From Neodiprion pinetum (taxonomy: Eukaryota > Arthropoda > Insecta > Hymenoptera > Diprionidae), in NCBI RefSeq assembly GCF_021155775.2, contig NC_060232.1:5649257-5713256 (forward strand): a stretch of DNA of 64,000 bases, read 5' to 3'. The first letter of the stretch is position 1; each line of letters starts with the position of its first letter. A program made the position numbers and the translations under genes. The notes beneath the pieces were generated by a model, which was not told the DNA's origin, made no database searches, and saw nothing but the letters and a program-made list of their open reading frames with translations. Positions 12,318 through 27,154 of this stretch are shown here, piece by piece.

Positions 12318-15162
12318 TTGTATTCAAGAGTATATAATATAATAACATCTCGCTCAGCTGAATCGGGATTCCTTGAGAATTTCTCAATATGCATATACGC
12401 AATATTATGCGTTATATATACCTATGCGAGATAAACGAATGTATTCCGCAATCAAGGGGAATGACTATGAAGTAAAAAATCACATTTTCGAAATGAAAAA
12501 AGAAAGGAAGTCGCAAAATGCATGTATATAAAATCGAAATGAACGAACCGTAGAAGCCGTAAAAAGAAGGATAACCCGTGTAAATTCGCTATCTAGTCAG
12601 AAATAGAAGAAAGAAAAAAAGAAAAACCATCACTCGTTATACTCGCATTGAAAGCATGAAACGTGTGATTATCATTGAGTAAAAAGAGAGAGAGATAGAG
12701 AGGGAGGGAGAGAAAGCGAGGCACTGATTTGCTGCAACTGGCGAGCGCTCTGATGATTCAGCATCCATACGTTGAGCAACGTTCGATGGTAAATTGATAG
12801 ATAATAATAAATTATTGACACAGAAATAAAAAAAATAAAAAATTCAAATAAACAACTGCCACCGAACGTTGCTCAGAAAAAAAAAAAAAAAAAACAATTG
12901 CATATTATAATAATCGTAAAGCAGCTGTGCTACAGAATTCAATGATGGTGGATCGATAGTAATGTTGCAACTATTCAGTCGAAATATATTGCTGACGTGA
13001 TGATATACATATACACACACACACACACACAAACAAATCGCCCCATAACTCATTGTTTGGCCTAATTACAATTCACGTTTGTCTATTCAATACGTTATAT
13101 ATTTATAATAAACATTATACTATATATACATATACATATATATATACATATATATGATTTATTAATTTATATTGCGTATATGTCTATATAGTATAAATAT
13201 TCACTATCTTAATTACGGTAATGCTATACGTATACATATACTATGTTAATCATCCTTCTACCAAGTGAAATTTTCCCTACCCGCCCAAGCAATTTGTTGC
13301 AATGTTTAAGAAAAATGAAAACGAAAGAAGAGGAGGAAGAAAAAAAAAACAAATATTAATAATAATAATGATAATAATAATAATAACAACAACAACAACA
13401 ACAATAATATACGAATCAAAGTTTTCCTCCGACGAAGAAGAATTGCAGCTATCGGATAATTTATAGAGAACACAATATGCATTGCCTGATCCTTGTTTTT
13501 ATTATTATTATTATGCCGCGTAATAGGTATAAAATATCGACGATCGTCTTCGAATAAATAGTTTCACCATATTATATACAATGTATGACGTTAAATTAAA
13601 CATTGAAAATCAATAATTCCTAGTATAAATTACTCACGATTTTCTACTCCCCGTATTAAAGCTATGATATTTACCGTCATAACGACATTATCTTATTGTC
13701 GCAATATTTCTTACAGGCGGGTATGGATTTTCATACAATATGTGTAAAACAAATCGCCTCGTTTCTTCGTTAAAACCGTAACTCGAAAATTTAGTTTAGT
13801 GTTTTTTTTTTTTTTTTCTTTTTGTTTTTTGGACGCACATCGTCGCCGGGTGTAATTTATCGTGTATATACATAACTTTAATTAGACAATATATTGAACG
13901 CAATTGCTGTTGTTATAAAAATGCTCTCTGGAAGGGCTGTTATTATTATTTTTTATTATTTTTTAACAAGTTTATTATATATATATATATATGTAACACG
14001 TTATTACAGAAGTCCGAGACTTGTTTATTACGGGAATCTCTTGTACTTATTACACTTATGATGATTTAACGTGTTTTAGCAATTATTATGTTACAGTTGT
14101 CGCTCCCTTAATATACTGTATGTGTAATAATTAAGTTCGAGTTAGGATTGCATGAATTTTGGAATCTATATTAAAAGAGAAAGAAGACAAAAATGAAAAG
14201 TAATTGCACGTAACGCTAAGGTCGAAGTGAAGGAAACGCATAGTAAATAAAAAAAGCAAGAAAGAAAGAAAAAGAAACAACAGCTACGGCTTTTAACGTT
14301 ATCTAAAAGAAAATGTTATCGACGATACGATTGTTAAATTTCTTTCGTTTTATCACTCTTTTTCTCGCCTCCAAACCAGATAATTCATTTTTGTACATTA
14401 TTAAATATCAATTATTCATACCAACGTTATTATTTCTATCATACATGTCTCGTTGTATATTTAGTACCCTGCAGATATCGTATACATCGTTAGAAAGCCA
14501 CGTCTATTACTGTCCATGTGAAATGCATCGAATAGAAAACATGAGACGAAAGAGAAAGAGAGAAAGAGAGATAGGGAGGGGAACGTATAACAAGTTCTAA
14601 AATTTGTTTTTTATGCCTCAAACACTCTGCGCTACGATATCTGACGATTTGTCATTGAGTTCAGAGTATAGACGTAACGATACGACAATTCTGATTACTT
14701 ATTTTTGACTATTCGCATTGATCTATTATACGCGTAGGCAGCTGAACTCGTCGTACGTTTTTCTATATATTTGATTTCCCTTCTTCCCATTTCCGTATGT
14801 AAAATTTTTCTTTCACATGTTTTTCCTATTTTCCCTTATACGTATATAATTAACCATCTTCCATTTTAAAGAACAACGCTTCGATTGCAATGGAGTTTCG
14901 TTTTACATCCATATGACTTTATAAAGCGGCGTTTATTCTATGCAAATGTATAATATCGATATATACGAATGGTGCGATTATTTACTAGAGCTATACGATA
15001 TGATTATAGTACATGTGATACGTGCGTATGATTAATTCTTGGTTAAATATTGATGGAAATTTTTTTTAATATGTTTACATCATTATTTGAGAATAATAGT
15101 AGCTGTATGTTCACGCTGCGAGATGATATTGGCAACTAAATTATCGTTGGTATTTAACTTAA

Positions 15163-15169
15163 CATTATT

Positions 15170-15241
<72 letters not shown>
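15163..15241. repeat. (TTA)n microsatellite, about 79 bp
   Basis: This is an almost perfect trinucleotide ATT/TTA array with one or two TCA interruptions at the left end. It explains a poly-leucine open frame here, which is not a gene. Confidence 0.95.
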
Positions 15242-15243
<2 letters not shown>

Positions 15244-18200
15244 ACGAAAGGAGACAAAAAAAAAAACATAATTATAACGATAACGATTGATTACCATTTT
15301 GTTCTATCGTTCCGAAAAGAAACGAAAACAAAACATACGAAAGAAAGAAAAGGAAGAAAGAAAACAACAATATTTATAGATATACAAATCTGTGTAAAAT
15401 ATAGCTCATGCAGTTTCACTTATATACATTACAGCTATTTTTGTGTCTCTCGAAATGGATCTTTCTGACTTATTTATCCACAAGTAACCCACACCCAGTG
15501 GTTTCATTTCACTTTTTTCATTTCTTTCTTATCCCTCAGTCTCTTTATTCCTGCTTGCTCAGGCGGGCGTTTGTTTATGCAAATAAAAAACGAAAACAAA
15601 AAAAGAACCGCCCAATCGAATAAGAATAATGACGAAAGAAATGTCAAGAAATCCGACGTTGCGTCAAATAGTTTGAAAATTTCATCCCTTCGGAGAACTA
15701 TCATTTTCTCTATATTATGTACTTGAATATTGCCCAAAGTGTGCCATTGTAATATACGACAACAAACGGTAATGCGTTTTTTTTTTTTTTTAATCATAAA
15801 AAACTCGTGTATACAAGTACTACATTACATACATACATGCATAGACCCTGCTGACCCTGCTCAATACAATCAAATATACCAATTCAATGATCAGAAAGAC
15901 CGAAAAATTGCGTTAATCATTATTATTAGTGTGAATTTATTGTTTGTATTTAAGATTTTATATTTTGTATATTTTATGTTTATTCAATGCTCTAATATTT
16001 CATAGTTCAAATTGTGTTATTAAATTAGATTTTTCTTGTTGATTGCTTTCCGTTTCTCTGCATTTTCGTTTCCTTTGTTCCCCGTTCTGAAAACCGTCCA
16101 CTCACCCACACTCTGTATTTCCCGTCTAATTTTTATAATATTATACATTTACAAGACGAATTACTTCGGTGAAAAATTTTGGACAGTTTTGCGCTTGTCT
16201 ACTCGCAGCAGAAGAGTTGCGCATTTACTTAGATGTCGGGTTCCAATTTATTTATTTAACAATATTTCGCCTCGTCAACAACGTGTCGTTAAAACCGGGA
16301 ATGCACTATTATTATTAATATCATCGTTACTATTGGGGGAAAAAAGAATAATCCGGTAAAAATTAAGGAGCGATCCTTGGCACGAATGCGAGTACGTGTA
16401 TTTATTTAGTCGAAAATTTTCACATTGCGGTATACTACATTCGTTCGCTATATAATAAATACATCATTTTGTAAAAACTAATGACGGATGCGTTGCATTA
16501 GAGTATTAAACATACATTCCAAACTTACTGTTACATTGTAAACAAATCAAATATCTATCAATCCCTAAGATTCTAATCCTCGCGAAATACGAACGTATGT
16601 TTGTATCTTCGCGACGTGTATCGTATTGCACTCTGGTTCAAAAAATATTTTTCAATACCTATTTGCTATTTTTATTTTCTTTTCTTTTATTTTTTAATCC
16701 TTCTCTCACTTTCGTATAACAATTAAAATTAAACAGTCCGAAAACATACACGACTACGTATATTATTACAGTACAGTAACTGAGGAGAAATGCAACATTC
16801 ATCTCTACATTAGATTATTAGAAATATACATATATATTTCAAAAAATAAAAGTAGAGGATTGAAAAACAGACAAATCAAATAAACTTCAATTCCATATAC
16901 AGATCAACGAAGCACGTTCAGTTCTATAATGGCTTTTGATTCAATATCATTGTGACAATGTCACTGTTATCATCGTAATTATTTATTAGCTGATAATTAC
17001 TCTTCATATCACTGCAGTTTACTTGAAAATCGGAACATCTTTCATCTAATATTAAGCTCCAAGCTGATATATTATTCAAGACTTGTGTCCACAACAATTG
17101 GGTAAAATTTTCACCCTTTTGACTATCCGTAAAATTTCATTGCGTACCTCGATGTCAATGAATTTACATATTCAGATTCATAAGAATATTATTTATGTTA
17201 CTCTGAATAATAATGTCACCTCGTAACTCGTGAGTATCCTGTACAATATAATAAAAAAAATTCTAATGATTGGAAATTCGTTCGATTTCGTGTACTTATA
17301 GCTGTACTGGATAATTAAAATTATGGCAAAACTTGCGAAGAACGCATTGTTCAACTTTTAACAACTGAACGTCTAAGCTGGTTGACTTTCTCAGTTCGGT
17401 GGATGATAAATAGTAGAAGTAATCGAAACATACGACGTGCCGACAAAGCGATTAAATTTTCAAACGGGTAATAATTTTTAACGCGTTAAGAACCTTTAAT
17501 TGATAGTTAGCGTATGAAAACTATATTATCGTTTTTCTTACGACAACACTGCGACTTGATTTACGTAAGATGGGGCAATGCGAGGAAGCTTTTACGGTAA
17601 AAATGTACTAGTTCTCAGTGATCTCATGGGCAAATTTGTTTTACCTTCGCCACACGCTAATACTCGTCGGTCTGCAAGCCAAACAGTGAAATTAACAAAA
17701 TCGTGATATGGATAAAATTATCTATTGGATGAATCCGATTATTCGTAGCTCTTCTATACCAACCGTCGTTGGATCACGTACTATCTAAAATACAAGCTTT
17801 GAATGTTAAAACATTTTGCGGATTGCACGTTTTCTATCCACCTCTCAATTCGTCGGTTTCATCTCCACTTCTCCTTCTGTTACGTCCACGCCCTACAAGA
17901 AATTACACAATTTTATTATACACCATTTTCCGTAGGAACAATCATAGAGAGAAGAAAAGATAATTCAGCAAATTTAAAGTCAACTAATTTTAAGAAGTAT
18001 AAACGCTATTATAAATTTAACATACGCGTATGTAATATCTAATCCTGATGTCTAAACAACGAGATACAGTGAAAGTTTATTGTTGATCAATTACATTCGG
18101 GGGAATATAAAGAATGTAAATGACACGGTTAAAGAACTTGTAGAAAAATTAGTAATCCTTCCACCCAAACTAGTTCATTAAAATTTGAAGATTAGCCTTA

Positions 18201-20745
18201 CGATCGTATATTCAGCTCGGATAGTTTAAAAACAATTTAACAGCGTATAATTATAAAACTAAATCTGTGTTGAAACATAGTATTCAAATTGATTTCTATG
18301 TACGCAAATTATAAAATAATTTTTCTCAACTCAATCAATGATCATTGACCAAGCAACACTCATTTGTGCATAAAAATTCACCGATTTTACATACACATAC
18401 ACACACATATATATATATATATGTGTATATATACATGTATATATAGTCCCCATGGATGATTTGATGGATAGAGATTTAAATAAAACTACAAGGAAATACG
18501 TGTGAAACATCAAGAAAATGTGTGTCTGAGAAGAAATAGTGCATTGTTAAGATTACCGTGAGTTATGAATTGCAACACAAGTTAACTGCAAACGTTGAAA
18601 GTTGATTCATCGAATTTTTTTGTTGTAAATTTAGAAAAATTGATTAATAATCCATTGATGAAAAAATCAAGTAAATAAACACGTCAAGTCACGTAAAAAG
18701 CAACGGTATTAACAATACGTTACACGAGTTGGAAATATATTAGAAGCTAAGTGCTGTGTCAGCCGATGACGGGTGAAAAACATGCGACATTTAGAGACAT
18801 TGATTGAAAATGTATTTTCATACTTCCTGCGATCAAGGGTGAAACTGTTGAAATTTTGTACCCAAAATCTTGTTATGTAATTCAATGCTGAAACATTAGC
18901 GATTAATAATTCCCAATTAATCATTTTAGAAGCCAAATAACATTCACACTTACTTTCCCAGGATCCTTAAAGTACATTTTCAAATGTGGCAATTGACTTT
19001 GTGCATGTTATGTGTTTTAAGCCAAAAGCAACACTTATTGGCACTGAAAATAATTGTGTGTTAGTCGCACATACTGAGAAATTTCTTTCGGTTATTTCTT
19101 TTTCTTTCCTTTTTGATAAAAAGCGTACCGTTGCAAGGCAATGTAAATTGGTATTAATAATCATTCGATTGAACGTTATTAGTGTTATATATTTTAACAA
19201 TTCTTGTAGACAGACCACTTAGGGGATAATTCAGGTAAGAGTTTGATATATGTGTATATATAGATTGAATAAAATATATTTCAGCGGACAAACTTAATAT
19301 ACAATATGCATTTTCAGTCGATGAAACCAATAACACGTAAAAACGTTTATCTTACTCTTTCATCTCCAAAAATTTTCTTTGATACTCGACTCGATGTTTA
19401 CCAATCTTGCAACAACGATAATAATACTACTACTACGGATTATGATACACAAGCTATTACGCACAAACTTTGACCCGCATAAATTTGGAAGACATTAATT
19501 ACAAATTTCCATCATTTTACCCTCTTGTAGTTTCCTTTTTTCTTTGTAATTGATACAATTTTAGGGTTCGTACCATTTGATTATGCTATCCGTATAGGTT
19601 GGCAATGATGTACAATGGCGTACGTACTTCATTGTCGGCAAATGTAAGTGAGAAGAACTTTATTCGAATACATAAAAAAAATTAAAAATTATTTATTTTT
19701 GATTGTCATATCAGCTGGCTAGTTCAGCAGTAGCTTACGATCATATTCATTCTTGGAATGATTGAGTGTAATCCAATAAAATCGTGAACCGCAATGTCAA
19801 AATTCAATCATTACCTGATAAACAATGCTTGTGTATGTATAACAAGATGAAATAAAAAATTCAAACCACGTTCCACAGATTTACGGCATCTTGTGATTTA
19901 ACCATTTGTAACTCTTATTCTATCTACGCGATATAAATTTTTTTAACCTGACACATTGCTTGTACGTTCCACTACTTATGTTCCACAAGTTAATATAATC
20001 TTTAACAATCGAGGTTTGGTAATGCTAAGGATCCAATAGCTAGAGATATCTATCCAGAAACGATAGATGATATTCACCACTGCTAGACTTTAGTGTGCAA
20101 ATATACTATATGTACACACACACGCAAAAATAGTAAAATAAAAATTAATATCTTCAGGAAAAAAAGGAGAAGAAAGAAATAAATTAACTTTCTTCAAGGT
20201 TGTATAATTTGATATTCGTTCAACGCAACTGTTGAATTTTGTAAAAAAGTCCAACAACCCTGTTGTGCCATGATTTTTTTGACTGCCCTGGAATTTTATC
20301 TCAGAAACAATCAGCATCTCAGACACGTGTACCTTTCAATCAGATCAACAGTTTAGCTCCTGTTTGTTACATCAAACGTCCCAGATTTTTAATAATATTT
20401 GCTACGAGTTGAAACTACTTACTACCCAATTGAATGAAAGACGAAAACTGGAGTTTTGCCAAATACGATATGTCGATGGAACTAATGTACCATCTTTTTT
20501 AACCACCTAACATGGATGAATGTGAAACAAAGAGTTTACGATTATCGTGAATCAACGATATGTGTAAAGATACGAAACTCTGTGAAGTAAAACCTTTTCT
20601 AAACGCTTAAAAAATAAGTTTTACCTGAACTTTTCCAAAATAGTGAAAGTCATACCATTTTCTTAAGCCGGGTACGAGGTAGATAACGTTACTATATAAA
20701 TTATCTATCGAATTTGCTTGGCACACAAAGTGCGGAGCTCAAAGA

Positions 20746-23700
20746 TTATAAGTTTTCGCTACCTCTGCGTATCTGGTTGAGGCATGCCAACATCCTGATC
20801 ATAAATACTGCAGGCACTGTGATGGTATCTTTGGTCTCTTCCAACATAACGGCATTACGTTTCTTGAGCTGAAAAATATCACGAATGTATTTCTCGCACA
20901 AAACAATTTGGCCTCAATAAAAGAAGATAGACTTACATCTTCGGCAAATTTATCGTCAAAACTCGTTTCCTCATTAATTGGCGCCCATAATTTGACATCA
21001 TAATCAATTCCCGAGGTGGCTAACATTGGTAGGTAGGGGTGCGGCTGTAGGCAATTAACTACGTGCTGATCAGCCTCGAGAAGCATACACAGGTTCGCTG
21101 TACTTCTTTCCCAAATAAAGACATGCCCACAGTCACTGCCAGACATGACGTAATCGTCACCCCAAAAGTTAGCTTCTTTAATCATGGTCCTAAAGAAACT
21201 AAAGTCAAAGCAGGGAAGGACAAGAGATGAGAAATTTTTTTGGGTTGATTTTATAATTGGCTCTGTCCGCTCGGAGGCTTTTTTGGCACATATGTGAGTT
21301 CAATACAGTGACTAGATAAGTTCAAACGGTCAGTGACACCAAATATATGAATATTCATCAGTTAATATACGTTAAGCTTGTTTCGGGAAGTACGAATGCA
21401 TCTAAGTGCTGAAAACCGTTATGCCCTTTGATATAATCAATGTTAACAGTTATCGGTTTATATCACATTTGGGTTGCTGAAATTGAAAATATGAATTAGA
21501 GACGGTAACTCGCACACGTGAAGTACTCCTATTTTACACTACTATCAAAAATCAAATTCATTATGAACCTGAGTCCTTGTTACTTTCAGTTTAATTAAAT
21601 TCCATCAAATTGTACTGCGATTCATTTACATTTCAGTACGAAAGCATTTCCAATTTATCAAACATGGACTGGAATCCTTGTTGAAAGATATATATTTCAA
21701 TTAGTAAACACAAAATAAGATCGTGAAGAATTTGAAATAAACTCTATAAGAGCTTGACTTGTAATTTATTCAAAGTGTTTTGTTATTGTTTATTTACACA
21801 CTGTATCAGTCAAGTATTATTATGTGTAAAATTAATCTTGTGTTCAATATAACACGTCAGTCTTCACAAACCGAAAAAATAAGAGTTCAACAGATGTGGA
21901 TAATAGAAAAACAAACCTCGCATTACGATGACCCATATATTTCTGTTTGACTCTTAATTCTGTTAGACAACTTTCATCAAACATTTCATGACCCTGGGAT
22001 CCACGAGCACTCGCTATAGCCTCATCCATCTCTGTTTCAATCGGATTCACATTCCTGAAATTTCACAGATCAAATGAAACTTGGTTCATTTTAAGGGAAG
22101 AAAAATTAGCAAACAAGTCGGGACGCACCTCCTGGTTGGACTGATGTCCTCATCATCACTGTCGTTATACACATCTTCGTCGGAATCTTCAAAACGTGTA
22201 CATCAAATTTATTTATTTATTTATTTAAAAGTTTAATGCGGGTTAACCCTTTTGCAGAGACAACAAAGAATGAAAAAATAGCCATAATCATAATGACATC
22301 ATATATAAAAATATATAACATAAAATAAGAATATAATGTAATATAACAAAAATAAAGATAGTATAACAAGAAATACAAGCAAAGAATATCATAAACACAG
22401 TACAGATACAGGCGAATTAAAGATAGAAAAAGGTAACATAGAAAAAGTAAACAAATATAAGTATTTCAACGAATAATTATTGCTCAGTCAATAAAATAAA
22501 CACACTGCTTCCCTGACAAGCATCGAAATTAGGAAAAATAATTCAATCAAAATGTAAGAGCATTTTACACATGTTGGAAAGCAAAATTCTAAAAAAAGGT
22601 TTGTAATTAACAGTTACCTTCAGTTGTATTACATGTCGGTTGTTTGTTGCGATTTAGACTTGGCCCCACATTATCTATTGCACTGTTAGCATTTTGGCTA
22701 CTGGATGGACCTTGAATTCGAATGGGAAGCAAATATAAACTGCGAGATGATATTTTTGTTCTACGAAGCTCAATTTAGTGGGTGACAAACATACCTGGAT
22801 GAAAACCATCACGAATGACTTCGTCTCCAACACCTAGAGAAATGGTAGCACCTGTTGAACTTCTGTCAGAGTAGGTTAAACTTACAGCTGGTTCACTGCC
22901 ATGACTGAAATTTATCACAGTGAGATATTAAAGGAAAATCGATTCAGCGGGCAACAATAAAAAGCGAATGTTTATGTGTCCACTAGAGATAATATACCGT
23001 TCAAGAAATCCATCTCGCATGGTGGTTAATCTGTCTTGCAGATTTTCTATCATACTATCTTCTCTATTAGCGTCAATACTTGTGCTGGGAACTGCACTGT
23101 CCGCTCTATTCTGGTTATCTAACCTCGATATACTGAGTGATTTCAGTGATTGGATGGAAGCCTTTGATACATCGGTATGACTAGAATCAGTTTCCATAGG
23201 AACATCATCAGATTTGGTGAGAATTGATCTGTTCTCGGTCAATGCAGGTACAGCTGTAGGTAACTCAGATGGAGGTATAACAGGAACGCTTGAGTTATTT
23301 TCGAACTCTTCAGCATTTGCATCTACCATTATACTGTCGGTAGTTGGAGCCACGGTTTCAATCAAATTCAAACTTTCTACTTGACTGTTACCGCTTGGCT
23401 CTGCAACGACTGCCAATAAAACCAATTAAAATGGTATATCACGTGCTGCTTACAGATTCTACATATTAGATTTTCCCGATTGTTCAAAAAAATTATTTGT
23501 TTGCTCACCAGGCTCCGTTATTCCTTCCAGTGATTCGACTTCATCGCTCGCTCTGTCGCCGCTCACTTCATTGTTGTTCTCAACATTATCACTTGCATTT
23601 TGATTACTCTCCTCTTGTTGATCTACAACACCTTCAAGGCTATCTTCACCACCGCCGCTAAGCGCAGCTCGAGTAGCAGGGTCATTCAACATACGACTGA

Positions 23701-26700
23701 GAACATCTGTCATTCTCTGCATCAACGATGTATGCAGCACAGGACGAGCTTGAGCTATTTCTGTGGAATTATATTATTTGTAATTCAGTTCATCGAAACT
23801 ATCAATGTTTACAAATTTATTTACCAGTCCCACCACGGCGACCACCTTCACGTTCCGGACGTGCATCAGGCCCAGTGTCAGACCAATCACCTCTGAGTCT
23901 CAATCTTCTTACTGGCTGAGGGGATCTCAGAGGATGTTTCTTCCCTTTGCCCTTACCGAGGACAGAGTCTTTTTTCAAATGTACACTGCCTTGATCCTGT
24001 TGTAGAAATTTTACACTTAATTATGCACAATAAGTTTCCACGCTTTGAAGTTGTCTGAAGCGTTCTACATTTGTTTTGTAATAAAAAGCAAAGAAGTGCA
24101 GTATTCACCTTTACGCTAAATAAATAAAGGTGATCGCTGCTGTAGCTGACGAGGACGTCTTGTCCATCTGGACTATAACTCAACGATGTTATTCTGTATG
24201 AATTCCCTTCAAATTCGGGAACGGTGAAGCTGCACAGTGGTCTCACTGACCCACCATTATCAGTCCAACCTGAAATGGAAAATTGTGAGCAAAAAGCATT
24301 GTGAGTTTTTCCAATAATCAACTGCTTTGAGAAAAGCAACCATGCATGAAGTTGTACCTGTGGCTGGGGTCCCAAGCATTCTTCTATCAAAAGTTCGCAC
24401 TGTGCTATCAGAACATCCAATCGCCAGTTGATGAGGCATAAGTGGATTAACAGATAGAGCTGTTACGGCTCTTTGACACGAGATCAGTACATCCTAAGAA
24501 AACACATTTATACGACTTCATTAGCTGTACGATGTTTGCTCGAAACCCGTCTGTACGTGTCTTTTGTATCTCTCATCTGAGATAACAAATTTGTTCTTGG
24601 CCATAAAAGTTGACCAATCAAATTTCAGAAAAAGATATGGCAGGAGGTGTGACACATACATCTTTGCACCTTGAGGAGTTACATTTGTCCTTGACTCTGA
24701 GATCAAACCATCTGACAGTTCCGTCTTCTCCGCAACTGAGAAAACTGTGCGGTTCATTGGGTATAGTAGCAATTTCATAAGTGGTTCCGCTGTGGCATGT
24801 GAATTGATTATTAAATGTCTCTGCCCTTCTCATCAGATCTGAAAGTCAAGAAAATATAAAGATAACATTCAACAGGAAATCTATACCGCAATTTACCAAA
24901 ATAAATACTGTTATCACCTGTGTGACAACGAGCTTTGATGTGAAAATAACGTTTCATATCTTTCAGATTGTAAGACCAATGGACTGGCTAACAGCCAATT
25001 ATAAGCACATATATTTGGTTGGTAATCTAAATCCATTAATAGTAACGCAGGCTCTACTTATAATGGCGTTATACCATATACCAGGAGTGAAAACTAAATT
25101 ACATCCTATACGGGCGAGTGTATTCCAAGGATTAGAAACTATTCTGACCTGTATAAAGAATAATACCGTCGCCACTGCATGATATAATGCGATGATCACC
25201 ACTGTTTGGCAAAAATTTTGCACTGAAAATATTTGCCCTGTGACTTGTTTTATAATCTGTCAGCACCTAGAATATAACAAACATAAACCCATCATTGTAT
25301 TACATGTTGTAACGATACAAACCAGTAATGAAAATCAAATTTCAAAGCTGGCAAAGGCTACAATCAATTAAGAAAAACACCTGACAAAGTTCATCGTACT
25401 GAATGTAGGCTATAAGTCTTACAAACGAACTGCTTATAAATTTTTATATCTACGTTCAGTTGAAAAACAGACGATGATTGAAACGAATTCTCATTTTTAA
25501 GTGGTATCATTGAATAAAAGAGATTTCAAATACCACTCAAATGATTGGCGCATGTGCAATCCAAGCAATCTGTTGACCTTACTCTATATTAAATTCACGT
25601 TCAATTATAAAAATAGCAAATCACGCTGTAGAGGTGAAGGTTCTGTGCTATCTGGCATCACTACAGATCTGAATCAGTCATGAATATAATCGTTATGACG
25701 AATACTTTGTTAGCAACTGAACATAAGCCCACCTGCATGTAAATGGAGCAAAATCTCTGCATAAAATGTGGTACTCGAAGAATGTCTAGGCATGGGATGA
25801 CAAGTCTGTTTTGTACAATTTATAAAAACATAGGCCAAAAGCACAGTAAGTATTTTTACAACTACTAACATCGACATGCCTGTATCTCAAGGATGGTGTC
25901 AGAATAGTTTTGGCAGAAGTTTGCCAAGTTTATAAATAGTAAACACGCAGAAATTAAAACAGATGACAGACTCTATCTAATAGGATGCTCTGATTAATTA
26001 TTATTTAGAGCACTGATCTACAGCCTCGTTACTAGGAGACAGTTATTAAAAAATTTTTTTAACTTTTGATTGAGCAAAATCTACTATTTACTCAAGTTTT
26101 GTGTACTGGGAATCATTGTTACTGCACTTATTTCTGATTTAATACACGGAACTTGATGCCAAAATGAAATACTGAATTGTCAGAATTATGAAATTGTGTC
26201 CAATTTCAGCTGCAAATTTCAATACAAAGATTAATCTTTAATCCATTAGGCCCTTCCTCAAATTACAGTGAACATAAATTAATGAACAAATCTAAATACA
26301 TATAAGTTGTAAATGCAGTTGCATTTCCAAATTCTTTGCGAGTATGCCGAACTACTGTTTCCTGACTTACAAATTTTGTATGCTCTCTGTTTGTTTTTAT
26401 TACGATTAGATATGTTATAATTTTAGTTTTTAAATCAGTTTGAACAACTGTTTGACAGCTTATTCACAAATATTTTTTTGATCCAACGAGAGCATTGTTT
26501 ATATGATCGATCAGTTGTGCGATAAATATACATCTCAGGTCTTTTTCAAACAATAGATTATTTGCAAAGATAACGTCGATACGAGATCAATAAGTAAACA
26601 GATAAGACAATCCATGCATTTACTGACATTCAACCACCGTGAATGTGAAGGTCTCATTAATTGGTCATAAATTTTTGTAGTAACAATGAAAGATATGTGC

Positions 26701-27154
26701 AACAGCGTAAATAAACATTGATGATTCACCTGATAATTGTATGCATTGGTTAAAACCAAATGTTGATCATCGCTCCCAGATAATAACAACTCTCCACTAT
26801 TATTCCAGCAAATTGAATTGACACAACCGTTGTGGACCTTCAATCTCTTCAATAGCGACATTCGCTGCATGAGTTGTAGGCTTGCTGAAATGGGTATTGA
26901 AATCGCAATGATAATTAGAGGATATGTAACATTGCAAATTGTATGTTAACCGTGCATAAAGTGTATTGGTCAAAGGCAGAGGCACTAGTTATGGCAGGTA
27001 TTATAAATGAGAGGTAAATAAGAATGACTTGGTGATTTCTTAAACGGTTTGACAAATAATTACCTTTGCTACTTGTATAAAGTTTGAGTCTCGTGGTATC
27101 GTCGTAAGGCTGATTGTAGATGTCACGAAAAACATTCTGTTTAGCTCTCTTCAT
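20746..27154 (-). CDS. DCAF6: DDB1- and CUL4-associated factor 6 (WD40 substrate receptor)
   Basis: This is a WD40 substrate receptor for CUL4-DDB1 ubiquitin ligases (also called IQWD1 or NRIP). Fifteen exons, all in phase, give about 816 residues against about 860 in human. In transcript order they are 27064-27154, 26730-26884, 25149-25266, 24660-24838, 24358-24493, 24109-24269, 23825-23996, 23509-23760, 22998-23409, 22795-22904, 22618-22710, 22129-22186, 21917-22054, 20937-21189 and 20746-20868. The N-terminal WD repeats show VHNGCVNSICWN, LSGSDD, HSGTTYEIATIPNEP and SCGEDGTVRWFD. A long acidic Ser/Asp-rich disordered middle contains the conserved LMQRMTDVLSRM. The C-terminal repeats, with MSGSDCGHVFIW and LQPHP, complete the propeller after the insertion, as in the human protein. 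The tail ends MIRMLACLNQIRRGSENL. The start ATG at 27152-27154 is inferred from the homologous N-terminal layout. Confidence 0.93.
22206..22500 (-). mobile_element. probable 3' end of a truncated non-LTR retrotransposon in a DCAF6 intron
   Basis: In the intron between DCAF6 exons at 22618-22710 and 22129-22186, the minus strand shows a unique AT-rich segment. It ends in a motif with AACCCGCATTAAAC, then an (AAAT)n tail at about 22206-22228. A short tandem A-rich tail after a G/C-containing terminus is typical of 5'-truncated LINE insertions. No reverse-transcriptase remnant is present, and the upstream boundary near 22500 is a guess. Confidence 0.45.

Noticed and set aside
23600..24005. Plus-strand open frames opposite DCAF6 exons
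   Set aside because: They are antisense shadows of exons whose minus-strand translation matches DCAF6.
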